Shown here piece after piece: positions 16,536 to 25,395 of a stretch of DNA of 64,000 bases; position 1 is the stretch's first letter, and each line of letters starts with the position of its first letter. Origin of the DNA: Halorientalis marina (GTDB lineage: Archaea; Halobacteriota; Halobacteria; Halobacteriales; Haloarculaceae). Made by a program: the position numbers and the translations under genes. The notes beneath the pieces are model-generated. The model did not search any database and was not told the DNA's origin. It worked only from the letters and a program-made list of their open reading frames with translations. Location of the stretch: NCBI RefSeq assembly GCF_023028345.1, contig NZ_CP095487.1, positions 1,364,001 to 1,428,000 on the forward strand, read 5' to 3'.

Positions 16536-18218
16536 CTACCGCCGCTCCGGCCCCACACCCTTCCGCCCGCCGAACTCGATTCGACGAGCGACTGCCACGG
16601 TCACTAGCGCCGCCAGGAGGACGGCCGCGGCCAGTCCCGCCGGGAGCCGCCGGATTCCGCCCTCCCAGTCCGCGTCGAAGACCGCGGCGTAGTAGCCCGC
16701 GACCGCTTCGCCATGCAGGACCAGTGCGACCTCGCGGTTGTCCCGCGCGGAGTTGTTGTTCCAGTTGAGGCTCCCGATAACCACCTGCTCGCCGTCGATT
16801 ACGACGCCTTTCGCGTGCACCTTCTCGAATCGGTTGTTGGGTTCGGCGAGTTCGGCCTCCAGCGGGAGGTCCTCTCGGGCCGCGCGGTCGTTCAGCCACC
16901 GCACGAGCCGGCGGTTCTCCTCCTCGACGTACCACGCGCTGCTGAGGAGGATGCGCACGTCGACGCCGCGGCGCGCTGCCCGAAGTGCCGCCCGGAGGAA
17001 CGGCTGGTGCCGGCTCCCGACCGACACCTGCTCGATTCGAATCGAGTCGTCGGCCTCGTCAAGCAGCGCGACGAGTCGCCGTTCGGCGTTGTCGGGTGCG
17101 ACCAGGAGTTCGACGCGCTCGGCCCGGACGCGCCGGGGTTCGAATCGGCTCGGGAAGGTTCCGTTCGCCGGTGCTGCCGCCGCCGGTTCGAACGACCGGC
17201 CACGCCTGAACGACCGCCAGTCGGTCGCACCGCGCCAGCCCGCGTCCGCTCGGAAGGTTTCCACGAGTCCGGCGACGACCTCCTGCTGGCCCACGACGAC
17301 GCCCCAGCCGCGGCTGCTGTGGCCGCCCGTCCCTGCGGGTTTCCAGTTCTCGGTCGTCACGAGCGCGCGGTCGTCGACGATGGCGTACTTCGCGTGGTGG
17401 AAGTCGTACCTGGCCCGGTCGCCACCGAGCACGCGGACGGAGACGTTCGCGGCAACGAGCCGATCCAGCGCGGCCGCCTCCCGTCGCGTCAGTCCGCCGA
17501 CCGGGGCGGCGTCGACCAGCACACTGACCGCGACCCCGCGCCGACTCGCGTTCGCCAGCGTCGTGACGATTCGCTCCGAGGTGAGCGTGTAGCCGGCGAG
17601 CAGGAGTCGGTCGTCCGCGTCCCTGACTGTCGCCAGCGGAACCGCGGGCGCGTCCGGGAGGACGAAGGGGCGGACCGTTCCACCGTCGGCGGTCACGACC
17701 GGCCGGTCCGTCGCACCGAGGGGGTGCCACCCGCTCCCTCCGTCTGCCGGCCGCGCGAGTTCGCCCTCCGGCGCATCTGCGTAGGTCAGTGTTGCCACTA
17801 CGTGGCCGTTCCGACGGAGCGTGACCCGTTCCCCGGTGTTTGCGAACCGGGGTAACTCCGCTCGGACCACCCGCGCGTCGGTCCGGTTCCGCGTTCGGTT
17901 CGGTGTGGGCGAGAGCGCGACGTGCCCCTCGACGGTGACGTTCGGCAAGGCGGCGCGGCCGTCGTCGTCGGCGACCGTGTAGGTCCCGAGTGCTGTCCGT
18001 TCTCGGGCCCGGAGGACCACGAACTCGCCGCTGTCGCCATCGGCGACCGGATTCGGGTAGACGGCCGTGATGTCGACCGGGGGCCCGGCGTCCGTCCCGT
18101 TGTCCGCCCGGTCCGGGGCCCCGGGCCCGGCGAATCCCGGCCCGGCGGCGCCGACGAGTCCCGAAACCGCGACGCTCGCGAGGAGTGCGAACACGAGGGC
18201 TCTGACGACAGCGGTCAC
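16536..18218 (-). CDS. Exported phospholipase-D-superfamily protein with lamin-tail domain and membrane anchor
   Basis: This 560-residue protein has a signal peptide (ALLASVAVSGLVGAAG), a lamin-tail-like beta domain (about 45-150: PVDITAVYPNPVADGDSGEF, RFANTGERVTLRRNGHVVAT), two PLD catalytic half-sites and a C-terminal transmembrane helix with a basic tail. The HxKx4D motifs are HHAKYAIVDDRALVTTENW (about residue 275) and HAKGVVIDGEQVVIGSLNW (about residue 470), both complete. It should sit outside the cell and act on phosphodiester bonds in DNA or lipid. The start is a GTG at 18218; a TATA box 25 bp upstream supports leaderless initiation. Confidence 0.85.
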   Translation of the reverse strand: MTAVVRALVFALLASVAVSGLVGAAGPGFAGPGAPDRADNGTDAGPPVDITAVYPNPVADGDSGEFVVLRARERTALGTYTVADDDGRAALPNVTVEGHVALSPTPNRTRNRTDARVVRAELPRFANTGERVTLRRNGHVVATLTYADAPEGELARPADGGSGWHPLGATDRPVVTADGGTVRPFVLPDAPAVPLATVRDADDRLLLAGYTLTSERIVTTLANASRRGVAVSVLVDAAPVGGLTRREAAALDRLVAANVSVRVLGGDRARYDFHHAKYAIVDDRALVTTENWKPAGTGGHSSRGWGVVVGQQEVVAGLVETFRADAGWRGATDWRSFRRGRSFEPAAAAPANGTFPSRFEPRRVRAERVELLVAPDNAERRLVALLDEADDSIRIEQVSVGSRHQPFLRAALRAARRGVDVRILLSSAWYVEEENRRLVRWLNDRAAREDLPLEAELAEPNNRFEKVHAKGVVIDGEQVVIGSLNWNNNSARDNREVALVLHGEAVAGYYAAVFDADWEGGIRRLPAGLAAAVLLAALVTVAVARRIEFGGRKGVGPERR

Positions 18219-18242
18219 GTGACGGCGTGGTCCCGCTCTCCG

Positions 18243-18250
18243 ATTTAAAA
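18243..18250 (-). promoter_or_regulatory. TATA box of the PLD-family gene
   Basis: The minus strand reads TTTTAAAT ending 25 bp before the GTG at 18218, supporting that unusual start codon. Confidence 0.6.
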
Positions 18251-18294
18251 CTCGGGGGACAGGGGCCGGTCGGTGGATGGGCAGTGGCGCCCAG

Positions 18295-21200
18295 TCACTC
18301 CGCGAGTGCGTCGGCGACCCGCTCGATGGGGTGTGGTGGTTCCTCGTCCGCGTCCGGTCGGTCGCCGAGCTGTGTCCGGCAGGAGGCGCCGGGCGCGACG
18401 ACCTGCTCGCCGTCGCTGTTGCCCACCTGGTCGAAGAGGATGTCGCCGATGGCGCGGCTCATCGAGTAATGTTCGGCCTCGTAGCCGAAGGAGCCGGCCA
18501 TCCCACAGCACCCGGAATCGAGCGGGTCGACGCCGTAGCCGGCGCGCCGAAGCACGCCGACCGCGTGGTGGTCCTTCTTCGTCGCCTTCTGGTGACAGTG
18601 GCCGTGGTAGGTCAGGTGCTCGCCCGGGTCGCCGAAGGCGATGTCCTCGTCCAGTCGGTGGCGGTCGAGGTATTCGAGGACGCCGTAGGCGTTGGCGGCG
18701 ACGGTCTCGGCCGCGGCCGCGTGCTCGCCGTCGCCGAGGAGGTCGAGGTAGTCCGACTGGAGCATGACGGCGTCGGAGGGTTCGACGAGGACCACGTCCC
18801 AGCCCTCCCGGACCCGCGGTGCGAGCGTCTCGACGTTCTCGGCGGCCGTCGCCCGCGCGTCGTCGAGAAAGCCCTTCGAGAACGCCGGACGTCCGCTGTC
18901 GGTGATGTCCGCGACGCGGACGTGGACGTCCGCGGCTTCGAGGACGTGGATCGCCGCCTTGCCAGCCTCGGGGTTCGTGTAGTTCGTGTACGTGTCCGGC
19001 AGGAGCAGGACCTTCCGCTCGGCCTCGCTCTCGGGGACGAACGGCGTCCGGCCGTCGGCCCAGTCCCGTAGCGTCTCCCGCTGGAACGTGGGGAGCGTTC
19101 GCTCGCCGGCGATTCCGATTGTCTTCTCCATGACCGTCCGCGCACCGGGCACCTTGCTCGCGAGGTTCGAGAGGGGTGCGAGCGCGCTGCCCACGGCGGC
19201 GAGGCTGTCGATGTTCGCGAACAGTCTGTCACGGAGGCTCGCGCCCTCGCGCTGGTGGTACTCGTGGGTGAGTTCCGCCTTGAGCTTCGCCATGTCGACC
19301 TCGCTCGGGCAGTCTTTGGCACAGCCCTTGCAGCCGATACAGAGGTCCATGACCTCGGTGACGAACTCGTCGGAGAACTGCTCGTCCGCCGGGAGGTCGC
19401 CGGCCATCGCCTGCCGGAGCATGTTCGCCCGGCCGCGCGTCGACAGCGACTCCTCGCCGGCCGCGCGGTAGGTCGGACACATCACGCCGCCGGTGGTCTC
19501 CTGGTGGCCGCGACAGCCGCCACAGCCGTGACAGAGCTCCGCCATCCCCTGCATCCCGTTGTCGACGTCCCAGTCGAGCGTCGGCTCGAACCCGGCGTCG
19601 AACTCGTAGTCCGGATCGAACCGGAGGTTCTCGGTCAGGTCCGTCGGGTCGTCGTCGCGGAAGACCACCTGCCCGGGGTTGAGAATCCAGTCGGGGTCGA
19701 ACGCGCTTTTGAGTTCCTGGAACGCGGTCCAGATCTCCCCGCCGTAGAGTTTCCGGTTCCACTGGGTTCGGGCCCGCCCGTCGCCGTGTTCGCCGGAGAC
19801 GCTCCCGTCGTACTCGACGACGAGGTCGGTCACCTCGTCGGCGATGGACGCCATCTCCTCGACGCCGGTCTCGGTCTTGGTGTCGATCAGCGGGCGGATG
19901 TGGAGGACGCCGGGGCCGGCGTGTGCGTAGAAACTGGCGTACGTGTCGTGGTCGGCGAGGATTTCGCGGAAGTCAGCCACGAAATCCCGGAGGTTCTCGG
20001 GCGGAATTGCCGTGTCCTCGAGGAAGGCGATGTGTTTCTCGTCGGTCGTCCGCCCGAGCAGGATGGGGAGGCCCGATTTGCGGAGCTTCCAGAACCGCTT
20101 TCGCTCGGCGTCGTCGTGGGCCTCGTCCGCGGAGGCCGCCTGAATCGGCTCGCCCGTGTCGACGCCGTCCGCGGTCGGGTCTGCGGCGGTGTCGGCCCCT
20201 GGCACGCGGTCGGCGAGGAGGGTCGCAACCTGCTCGCGGCCCGCCGCGTCGTCGTCGGCGTAGAACTCCACGAGCAGGACCGCCTCGGTCCCCTCGGGCA
20301 CCATCTCGCCCACGAGGTCGCCGAACTCCTCGGTCTCGCGGGCGAGGTCGAGGAGCACGTCGTCGAGCACCTCGACCGCGGCGGGGTCGTGGTCGAGGAT
20401 CGGCACCACGTCGTCCATCGCGTCGAGGTAGTCGTCGTACCGGAGCAGCGCCATCGACTTCGTCTCGGGGACCGGTTCGAGCGAGATCTCGGCCTCGGTG
20501 ACGACCGCGAGCGTCCCCTCGCTACCCGCGAGCAGCCCCGGCACGTCGACGACGCCCTCCTCGCGGGCCCGCTCGACCAGCCAGTCGAGGTTGTACCCCG
20601 AGACGTTCCGCTTGAGGTCGGGGTAGGCCGTCTCGACCGTATCGCCGTAGTCGTCGATCAGTCGCCCGATTTCGGCGTAGATGCGGGCTTCGAGGTCGCC
20701 CTCGGGGTCGGCACGCTCGTCGAGTTCGTCGCGGGGCATCTCGCCGACCGTCGTGACCGTCCCGTCCGCGAGGACGACCTCGCACTCCTCGACGTAGGCG
20801 TCGGTCTTCCCGTACTTCAGCGAGTGGGCGCCGGTGGAGTTGTTGCCGATGGCACCGCCGAGGACGGATTTGTCTCCCCACGCGGGGTCCGGCGCGAACT
20901 TCAGGCCCGCGTCGGCGAGCGTGGCGTTCAGTTCGCCGAGCGTGATGCCCGGTTGCGCGCGTGCCCGGCGCTCGTCGGCGTCGAACTCGACCAGGCCGTC
21001 CATGTGTCGCGTGGTGTCGAGGACGACCGCCTCGTTGACCGTCTGCCCCGCGAGGCTCGTGCCGCCGCCTCGCGGGAGGACCGGGATCTCCCGCTCGGCG
21101 CAGTACTCGACGACTGCCGCCACGTCCGCCGTCGAAGTCGGGAAGACGACGCCGATGGGCGTTACCGAGTAGATGCTGGCGTCGGTCGCGTACAGCTGCC

Positions 21201-21345
21201 GGGAGTACTCGTCGAAGCGGACCTCGCCGTCGACCAGGCCGTCGAGATCGTCGACGAGACCGGGTCGTGCCGTGTCACCGCCGGCGTAGTCGTAGCTCGC
21301 CCGCGCGTCGTCTCGTGGGTCCACGCGGGCGTCGGTATCGCTCAT
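18295..21345 (-). CDS. Giant FAD-linked oxidase / Fe-S cluster / CCG-domain oxidoreductase
   Basis: This 1016-residue protein fuses a GlcD-like FAD-linked 2-hydroxyacid dehydrogenase to a GlpC-like iron-sulfur module. FAD-binding motifs include PVLPRGGGTSLAGQTVN and GDKSVLGGAIGNNSTGAHSL (about 70-180). Fe-S ligands follow as CHGCGGCRGHQ with a later CPTYRA, and CIGCKGCAKDCPSE (about 675). The end has heterodisulfide-reductase-type cysteine-rich elements HCHQKAT and SGCCGMAGSFGYE. It probably oxidises a 2-hydroxy acid such as D-lactate, glycolate or 2-hydroxyglutarate and passes electrons to the membrane chain; the substrate cannot be read from sequence. The ATG at 21345 (MSDTDARV) is preferred over a low-complexity upstream extension. 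Confidence 0.9.
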   Translation of the reverse strand: MSDTDARVDPRDDARASYDYAGGDTARPGLVDDLDGLVDGEVRFDEYSRQLYATDASIYSVTPIGVVFPTSTADVAAVVEYCAEREIPVLPRGGGTSLAGQTVNEAVVLDTTRHMDGLVEFDADERRARAQPGITLGELNATLADAGLKFAPDPAWGDKSVLGGAIGNNSTGAHSLKYGKTDAYVEECEVVLADGTVTTVGEMPRDELDERADPEGDLEARIYAEIGRLIDDYGDTVETAYPDLKRNVSGYNLDWLVERAREEGVVDVPGLLAGSEGTLAVVTEAEISLEPVPETKSMALLRYDDYLDAMDDVVPILDHDPAAVEVLDDVLLDLARETEEFGDLVGEMVPEGTEAVLLVEFYADDDAAGREQVATLLADRVPGADTAADPTADGVDTGEPIQAASADEAHDDAERKRFWKLRKSGLPILLGRTTDEKHIAFLEDTAIPPENLRDFVADFREILADHDTYASFYAHAGPGVLHIRPLIDTKTETGVEEMASIADEVTDLVVEYDGSVSGEHGDGRARTQWNRKLYGGEIWTAFQELKSAFDPDWILNPGQVVFRDDDPTDLTENLRFDPDYEFDAGFEPTLDWDVDNGMQGMAELCHGCGGCRGHQETTGGVMCPTYRAAGEESLSTRGRANMLRQAMAGDLPADEQFSDEFVTEVMDLCIGCKGCAKDCPSEVDMAKLKAELTHEYHQREGASLRDRLFANIDSLAAVGSALAPLSNLASKVPGARTVMEKTIGIAGERTLPTFQRETLRDWADGRTPFVPESEAERKVLLLPDTYTNYTNPEAGKAAIHVLEAADVHVRVADITDSGRPAFSKGFLDDARATAAENVETLAPRVREGWDVVLVEPSDAVMLQSDYLDLLGDGEHAAAAETVAANAYGVLEYLDRHRLDEDIAFGDPGEHLTYHGHCHQKATKKDHHAVGVLRRAGYGVDPLDSGCCGMAGSFGYEAEHYSMSRAIGDILFDQVGNSDGEQVVAPGASCRTQLGDRPDADEEPPHPIERVADALAE

Positions 21346-21445
21346 AGTCAGGTTTTGGACCGGGCCGTAGAAAGCGTGGCGCTCGCGGCGGTCCATACGG
21401 TCGCCTCGGAAAAGAACTGGCGTCGAGCCGGGACCCGACCCGTCG

Positions 21446-23218
21446 TCAGGCCGCGCTTTCGGTCGCAGCCCGTGCCTTCTCGGCCTCGGCCTGGACGATG
21501 TAGGCTGCGTCGTCGGCGTACTCGGCGGCGACCTCGCGGGCGCGCTCGGTGCCGATACGATTGAGCGCCCACGCGGCGCTGGCGCGCACCTCGTCGGCCG
21601 CGTCGGCCTCCAGCACGTCGGCGAGCGGTTCGATGGCGCGGGTGTCACCGATGAGGCCGAGCGCCCGTGCCGCGGTCGAGCGCACTTCGGCGTCGTCGTC
21701 GACCAGCTGGTTCGCGACGATCTGCGTCGAGTCCTCGCTCCCGATCATCCCGATGGCCCGGAGCGTGACCTTCCGGAGCGCCGTGTCGCCGCCGTCGACG
21801 AACTCGTGGATGGTCTCCAGCGCGCGCTCGTCGCCGATGCGACCGAGGATGCGGATCGGCTGTTTGTTGCGCTTCTGGGCGAGTTGCTCGAGTTCGTCGA
21901 ACGCCTCCGGCGGCGCGATCCGCTCCAGGCTGTCGAGCACGTTCTCCTCCATGAAGTCGGAGGTCAGCTTCTCCATCGCCAGGAGGATCATCTCGATTGC
22001 CTCCTCGTCGCCCTCCTGATACTGTTTCTCGTAAATCTTGACGGCGTTCCACTCCGGCGGGAAGTCCTTCCGGTTCTCGGGGTTCAACACGTCGTACAGC
22101 CCCTTCCGGTCGAGTTCCTGCTGGACGGTCAGGTCCGTCCAGGCCTCCGCGGCGTCGAGCTGGTCGGTCATCGTCTCGGCGCCGTCCAGCAGTGTCACGA
22201 CCGTCTCCCTGTCGCCGTCGGGGTCGAGGCCCGTCTCGCCGACGATGCCGCGCACGTCGGCCAGCGCCGCCGCGAGGTCGGCCCCGGAGTCGCTGGCTGC
22301 CTCGAAGGTGTCGACGAACTCGCTCCCGGCGAGGTCGAGAAACTCCTCGACGGCGACGGTCGCGTCGTCGAGGCCCGCCGGCGTCCAGTCGGTCTCGGTC
22401 AGGGTCTCCTCCCCGGACTCGATTTCCTCCTGTACGTCCTCGGCGTAGGGGCCGCGCTTGTCCTCGATGGTGCTCCGCAGGTCCGCAACGGTCTCGCGAA
22501 GCGCCTCGATTTCGGCAGGCTCGTCGGGTTCGTCGTCTTCCTCGTCGTCCTCGCCGTCGTCTTCGGCCTCGCTTTCCTCCGCGTCGGCCTCCTCGCTCTC
22601 GGCCGCGCCGCCGCCCCAGTCGATGGCGTCGATGTCGGCCTCGACGTCGTCGAGTTCGGCTTCGACGTCGTCGAGTTCGGCCTCCAGTTCGGCGTCTTCG
22701 AGTTCCGACTCGATGTCTTCGAGTTCGCCCTCGAGCGCCCAGACGGTCGCGTGCCAGTCCGGCGGGACCTGCTCGCGCACGTCCGCGACCCGCGATTCGA
22801 GGCCGTCGTACTCGTCGGCGTCGGCGGGGATCGACGAGTCTTCGATGTCCCCGAGGATGTCGTCGAGCCGGTCGTGGAGGTCGTCGAGGTCCGCCTGGCT
22901 CTCGGCGCCCTCGATATCGGCTTCGACGGCGTCGATCTCGTCTTCGAACTCCCAGACTGCGACCGTCCACTCGGGCGGGATGGCCTCGCGGACCGCGTCG
23001 ATCCGTGCCTGGAGGTCGTCGGCCGCCTCGCTGTCCTCGGGCACGTCGGAGTCGGCAACTGCGGATTCGATTGCGTCGACCCGCGATTCGAGTTCGTCGA
23101 GGTCTTCCCGCGACTCGGCGGCGTCGATGTCTCCCTCGACGTCGTCGAGCCGGGCCTGGAAGTCCTCGACGACGGACTGCCACTCCGCGCTCTCGCCGTC
23201 GTCGTCCCCGGTGCTCAT
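21446..23218 (-). CDS. Acidic coiled-coil protein with 71-residue repeats and C-terminal HEAT repeats
   Basis: This 590-residue protein has two 71-residue N-terminal repeats (residues 12-82 and 83-153) plus a partial third, each starting [ED]W and ending PP, and rich in Asp/Glu heptads that suggest helical hairpins. A Glu/Asp-rich low-complexity linker follows (about 205-250), then a helical middle domain and four or more HEAT/PBS-lyase-type repeats at the C-terminus (ALRKVTLRAIGMIG, VRSTAARALGLIGDTRAIEP, VRASAAWALNRIG). HEAT repeats usually mediate protein binding. The molecular role is unknown. The ATG at 23218 (MSTGDDDG) is preferred to an upstream in-frame start. Confidence 0.8.
   Translation of the reverse strand: MSTGDDDGESAEWQSVVEDFQARLDDVEGDIDAAESREDLDELESRVDAIESAVADSDVPEDSEAADDLQARIDAVREAIPPEWTVAVWEFEDEIDAVEADIEGAESQADLDDLHDRLDDILGDIEDSSIPADADEYDGLESRVADVREQVPPDWHATVWALEGELEDIESELEDAELEAELDDVEAELDDVEADIDAIDWGGGAAESEEADAEESEAEDDGEDDEEDDEPDEPAEIEALRETVADLRSTIEDKRGPYAEDVQEEIESGEETLTETDWTPAGLDDATVAVEEFLDLAGSEFVDTFEAASDSGADLAAALADVRGIVGETGLDPDGDRETVVTLLDGAETMTDQLDAAEAWTDLTVQQELDRKGLYDVLNPENRKDFPPEWNAVKIYEKQYQEGDEEAIEMILLAMEKLTSDFMEENVLDSLERIAPPEAFDELEQLAQKRNKQPIRILGRIGDERALETIHEFVDGGDTALRKVTLRAIGMIGSEDSTQIVANQLVDDDAEVRSTAARALGLIGDTRAIEPLADVLEADAADEVRASAAWALNRIGTERAREVAAEYADDAAYIVQAEAEKARAATESAA
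22610..23185 (-). repeat. 71-residue tandem protein repeat
   Basis: Unit 1 spans 22973-23185, unit 2 spans 22760-22972 and a partial unit 3 spans about 22610-22759. Units 1 and 2 align without gaps and share 31 of 71 residues by hand count, including the EW start, the SxxVPxD-like turn and the VRExxPP end. Confidence 0.85.
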
Positions 23219-23275
23219 AGTCGGCACTGCGTGTGTCCGGCCAAAAGGCGTTTCCATTCCAGGCGGTCGCCGAAC

Positions 23276-23995
23276 TCACGCGCCCGCGTCCGACCGCTCG
23301 TCGACGAGATAGCGCCGGTAGAACCACGGCCCGATGAGATAGAGGACGGCCATGACGAGCAGCGCCCGCGGAAAGAGGCGGTAGAAAGCCGTCGGCGCGA
23401 CGATGGCGCCGGCCTGGACCGCGCCCATCCCGATGGCGTGGGAGTCGTTCAGCTCCGGGTACTCGATGGTCGTCACCATCAGGTAGGTAAACACGACCGT
23501 CAGCCCGAGGACGAACGCGGCCCGCTGGATGCCGGCGAGGTAGACGACGGTGAGGATGGTCGCCGCGAGCGTCGTCTGGACCCCCTCGGTGTCCCGGGAG
23601 CCGATGTCGTAGGCGGTGTACATCGCCAGCCGGACGACGCCGGCGCCGACGTACAGCGCGGGGACGAGCAGGGCCACGGCGAGCAGGGCGGGCGGGTCGC
23701 TCGGCGACAGTGTCAGCCCCCACTCGGCGCGGGCGACGGCGAAGACGAACACCGCGGGCGCGACGCAGAACGAGGCCACGTCGGCCAGCGAGTCGACGAA
23801 CTCCCCGACGGGCGTGCCGCCGAACTTCCGGGCGAGCACGCCGTCGAGCCCGTCGGCGATGGCCGCGAGCAGGACCAGGCGCGCGCCCAGCGCCGGGTCG
23901 ACCAGCGCCGCGACGGCGGCCCCGAACCCGAGCATCGCGTTGGCGACGGTGACGACGTCGGCGACTCCCAAGCGACCGACGAACCGCGGCTTCAT
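23276..23995 (-). CDS. pssA: Archaetidylserine synthase of the protein-sorting system
   Basis: This 239-residue CDP-alcohol phosphatidyltransferase has about seven membrane helices and the complete motif D-G-x2-A-R-x8-G-x3-D-x3-D (DGLDGVLARKFGGTPVGEF followed by VDSLAD). PssA makes archaetidylserine from CDP-archaeol and serine; in Haloferax, PssA with PssD is needed for ArtA-dependent processing and lipid anchoring of PGF-CTERM proteins. That link makes it a functional partner of the PGF-CTERM protein at 10484-12502. The ATG at 23995 (MKPRFVGRLG) directly follows GGGAGGT. The first cytoplasmic segment and N-terminal helix match the family. Confidence 0.85.
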   Translation of the reverse strand: MKPRFVGRLGVADVVTVANAMLGFGAAVAALVDPALGARLVLLAAIADGLDGVLARKFGGTPVGEFVDSLADVASFCVAPAVFVFAVARAEWGLTLSPSDPPALLAVALLVPALYVGAGVVRLAMYTAYDIGSRDTEGVQTTLAATILTVVYLAGIQRAAFVLGLTVVFTYLMVTTIEYPELNDSHAIGMGAVQAGAIVAPTAFYRLFPRALLVMAVLYLIGPWFYRRYLVDERSDAGA

Positions 23996-24093
23996 ACCTC
24001 CCGGTCCGCCCACCGCCGTCTTAGTCCGTTCGATACGGTCGTCACGGCCGCCCCACGGTCCCTCCCCCGCACTGCCGGCCCCGAACCACGCCA

Positions 24094-24100
24094 CATATAT
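24094..24100 (+). promoter_or_regulatory. TATA box of the halocyanin gene
   Basis: CATATAT ends 24 bp before the ATG at 24124, fitting a leaderless transcript. Confidence 0.55.
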
Positions 24101-24123
24101 CCGTACGGACCCGACCGTCACGT

Positions 24124-24648
24124 ATGCGCAGACGGGCTTTTCTCGCGACGCTCGGCGCCTCGACCGTCGCCGCTGCCGGCTGTCTCGGCTCGGGGAGTAC
24201 CGGCGGTGCCAGCGAGTACGACGTCGGGATGTCGGTCTCCCGCTTCCGGCCCGAAGAGCTGGCCGTCGCGCCCGGCACCACCGTCGTCTGGAAGAACACG
24301 AGCAAGTCCAGCCACACCGTCACCGCCTACGAGAACGCCATCCCCGAGGAGGCCGCGTACTTCGCCTCCGGCGGCTTCGACTCCGAGGACGCCGCCCGCG
24401 ATGCCTGGAACGCGCGAAGCGGCGGCAGCATCAGCCAGCGCGAGACGTACTCCCACACCTTCGAGATTCCCGGGACCTACAACTACGTCTGCATTCCCCA
24501 CGAGCCAAACGGGATGGTCGGTAGCGTCGTCGTCAGCGAGGACGCCACGCTGACGCCAGAGGGTGGTCGCGTAACGGTGACGACCGACCGCGGCGGGACG
24601 CCGACCGACGGCACGGCGAGTACCCCGGACGCGACGTCGACCGAGTAA
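24124..24648 (+). CDS. Halocyanin-like blue copper protein
   Basis: This 174-residue exported cupredoxin starts with a Tat signal (MRRRAFLATLGAS) and lipobox (AAAGCLGSG), so it is folded before export and lipid-anchored. The plastocyanin-like domain (about 35-140) shows all four copper ligands: the His of KSSHTVTAYE, then YVCIPHEPNGMVG supplying Cys, His and Met. It probably carries electrons on the outer membrane face between respiratory complexes. An insertion between the first ligand and the Cys loop (FASGGFDSEDAARDAWNARS) is common in haloarchaeal halocyanin-like proteins. The C-terminus is a low-complexity Thr-rich tail. Confidence 0.9.
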   Translation: MRRRAFLATLGASTVAAAGCLGSGSTGGASEYDVGMSVSRFRPEELAVAPGTTVVWKNTSKSSHTVTAYENAIPEEAAYFASGGFDSEDAARDAWNARSGGSISQRETYSHTFEIPGTYNYVCIPHEPNGMVGSVVVSEDATLTPEGGRVTVTTDRGGTPTDGTASTPDATSTE

Positions 24649-24679
24649 TCGAGACGGCCCTGCGGCTGTCCACGTTCGG

Positions 24680-24697
24680 AAAAAACGAAACGAAACG
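24680..24697 (-). terminator. T-rich terminator after rps3ae
   Basis: On the minus strand, just after the stop codon, the sequence reads TTTCGTTTCGTTTTTT. T-tracts of this kind end transcripts in archaea without needing a hairpin. It would close the rpsO-recJ-pcc1-rps3ae operon. Confidence 0.55.
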
Positions 24698-24702
24698 CGG
24701 CG

Positions 24703-25395
24703 CTACTCCTCGTCGGCTTCGGCCGACTCGTCGGCGGCCGTGTCCTCTTCGGCCACGTCCTCGACGTCCACGTCCTCCTCGCTGACGGAGACGCTTGTCT
24801 CCTCTTCGGCGGCGACTTCCTCGGGGTGGGCTTCGAGGGTCGTCTTCTGGATTTCGACGCGGCGAAGCGGGTAGATGGTCTTCGCCTCGTTGTAGATGGC
24901 CGAGGAGATGCGACCGTTGATGACGCTGTCGACGAGGTCCTGAAAGGTGCGGTCGCTGGCGGCGTCCTCGACGAGGTCGATCATCGTCCGGCGGATGGCC
25001 TTCTCCTGGCTCTCGTCGGCCGACTTCGTGGTGAACGCGACCGGCTGAATCTGGAGGCGGTAGTCGTCCGTCGTCAGGACGGTGACGAACGCCTCGATCT
25101 TCGAGGAGCCACGGCGGACGAGACTGCGCGTGTAGTCACGCGTCAGTTCGAACTTCGTGAACTCGCTGTAAGCCGAGTCGCCGGCGACCTCGTTCACCTT
25201 GAAGGTGAGCTTCTTGTTGTTCTCGCTGGCGTCGTTCTGGAGATCGCCCAGCGTGGTTTCGATGGTCCGTCCGAGGACCTGTTCCGATTCCTCCGCAGGG
25301 GTATCGCCCAGCTCCTCCCGCTCGAACTGCTCCGGAGCGAGCACGGTGTACCACTGCTTGCCCTGCTTCTGTCGTGAAACTGATCGTTCGCTCAT
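24703..25395 (-). CDS. rps3ae: 30S ribosomal protein S3Ae (eS1)
   Basis: This 230-residue protein is the archaeal homologue of eukaryotic eS1, a small-subunit protein near the mRNA exit site. The N-terminus RQKQGKQWYTVLAPEQF and the core NKKLTFKVNEVAGDSAYSEF followed by LTRDYTRSLVRRGSSKI are characteristic. The last 30 residues are an acidic tail usual for haloarchaea. It is the last gene of the rpsO operon, overlapping pcc1 by four bases and followed by a T-tract. Confidence 0.97.
   Translation of the reverse strand: MSERSVSRQKQGKQWYTVLAPEQFEREELGDTPAEESEQVLGRTIETTLGDLQNDASENNKKLTFKVNEVAGDSAYSEFTKFELTRDYTRSLVRRGSSKIEAFVTVLTTDDYRLQIQPVAFTTKSADESQEKAIRRTMIDLVEDAASDRTFQDLVDSVINGRISSAIYNEAKTIYPLRRVEIQKTTLEAHPEEVAAEEETSVSVSEEDVDVEDVAEEDTAADESAEADEE

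Noticed and set aside
19255-24553. Very long plus-strand open frames opposite the FAD/Fe-S and HEAT-repeat genes
   Set aside because: Antisense shadows common at this GC content; the minus-strand frames carry cofactor motifs and repeats.
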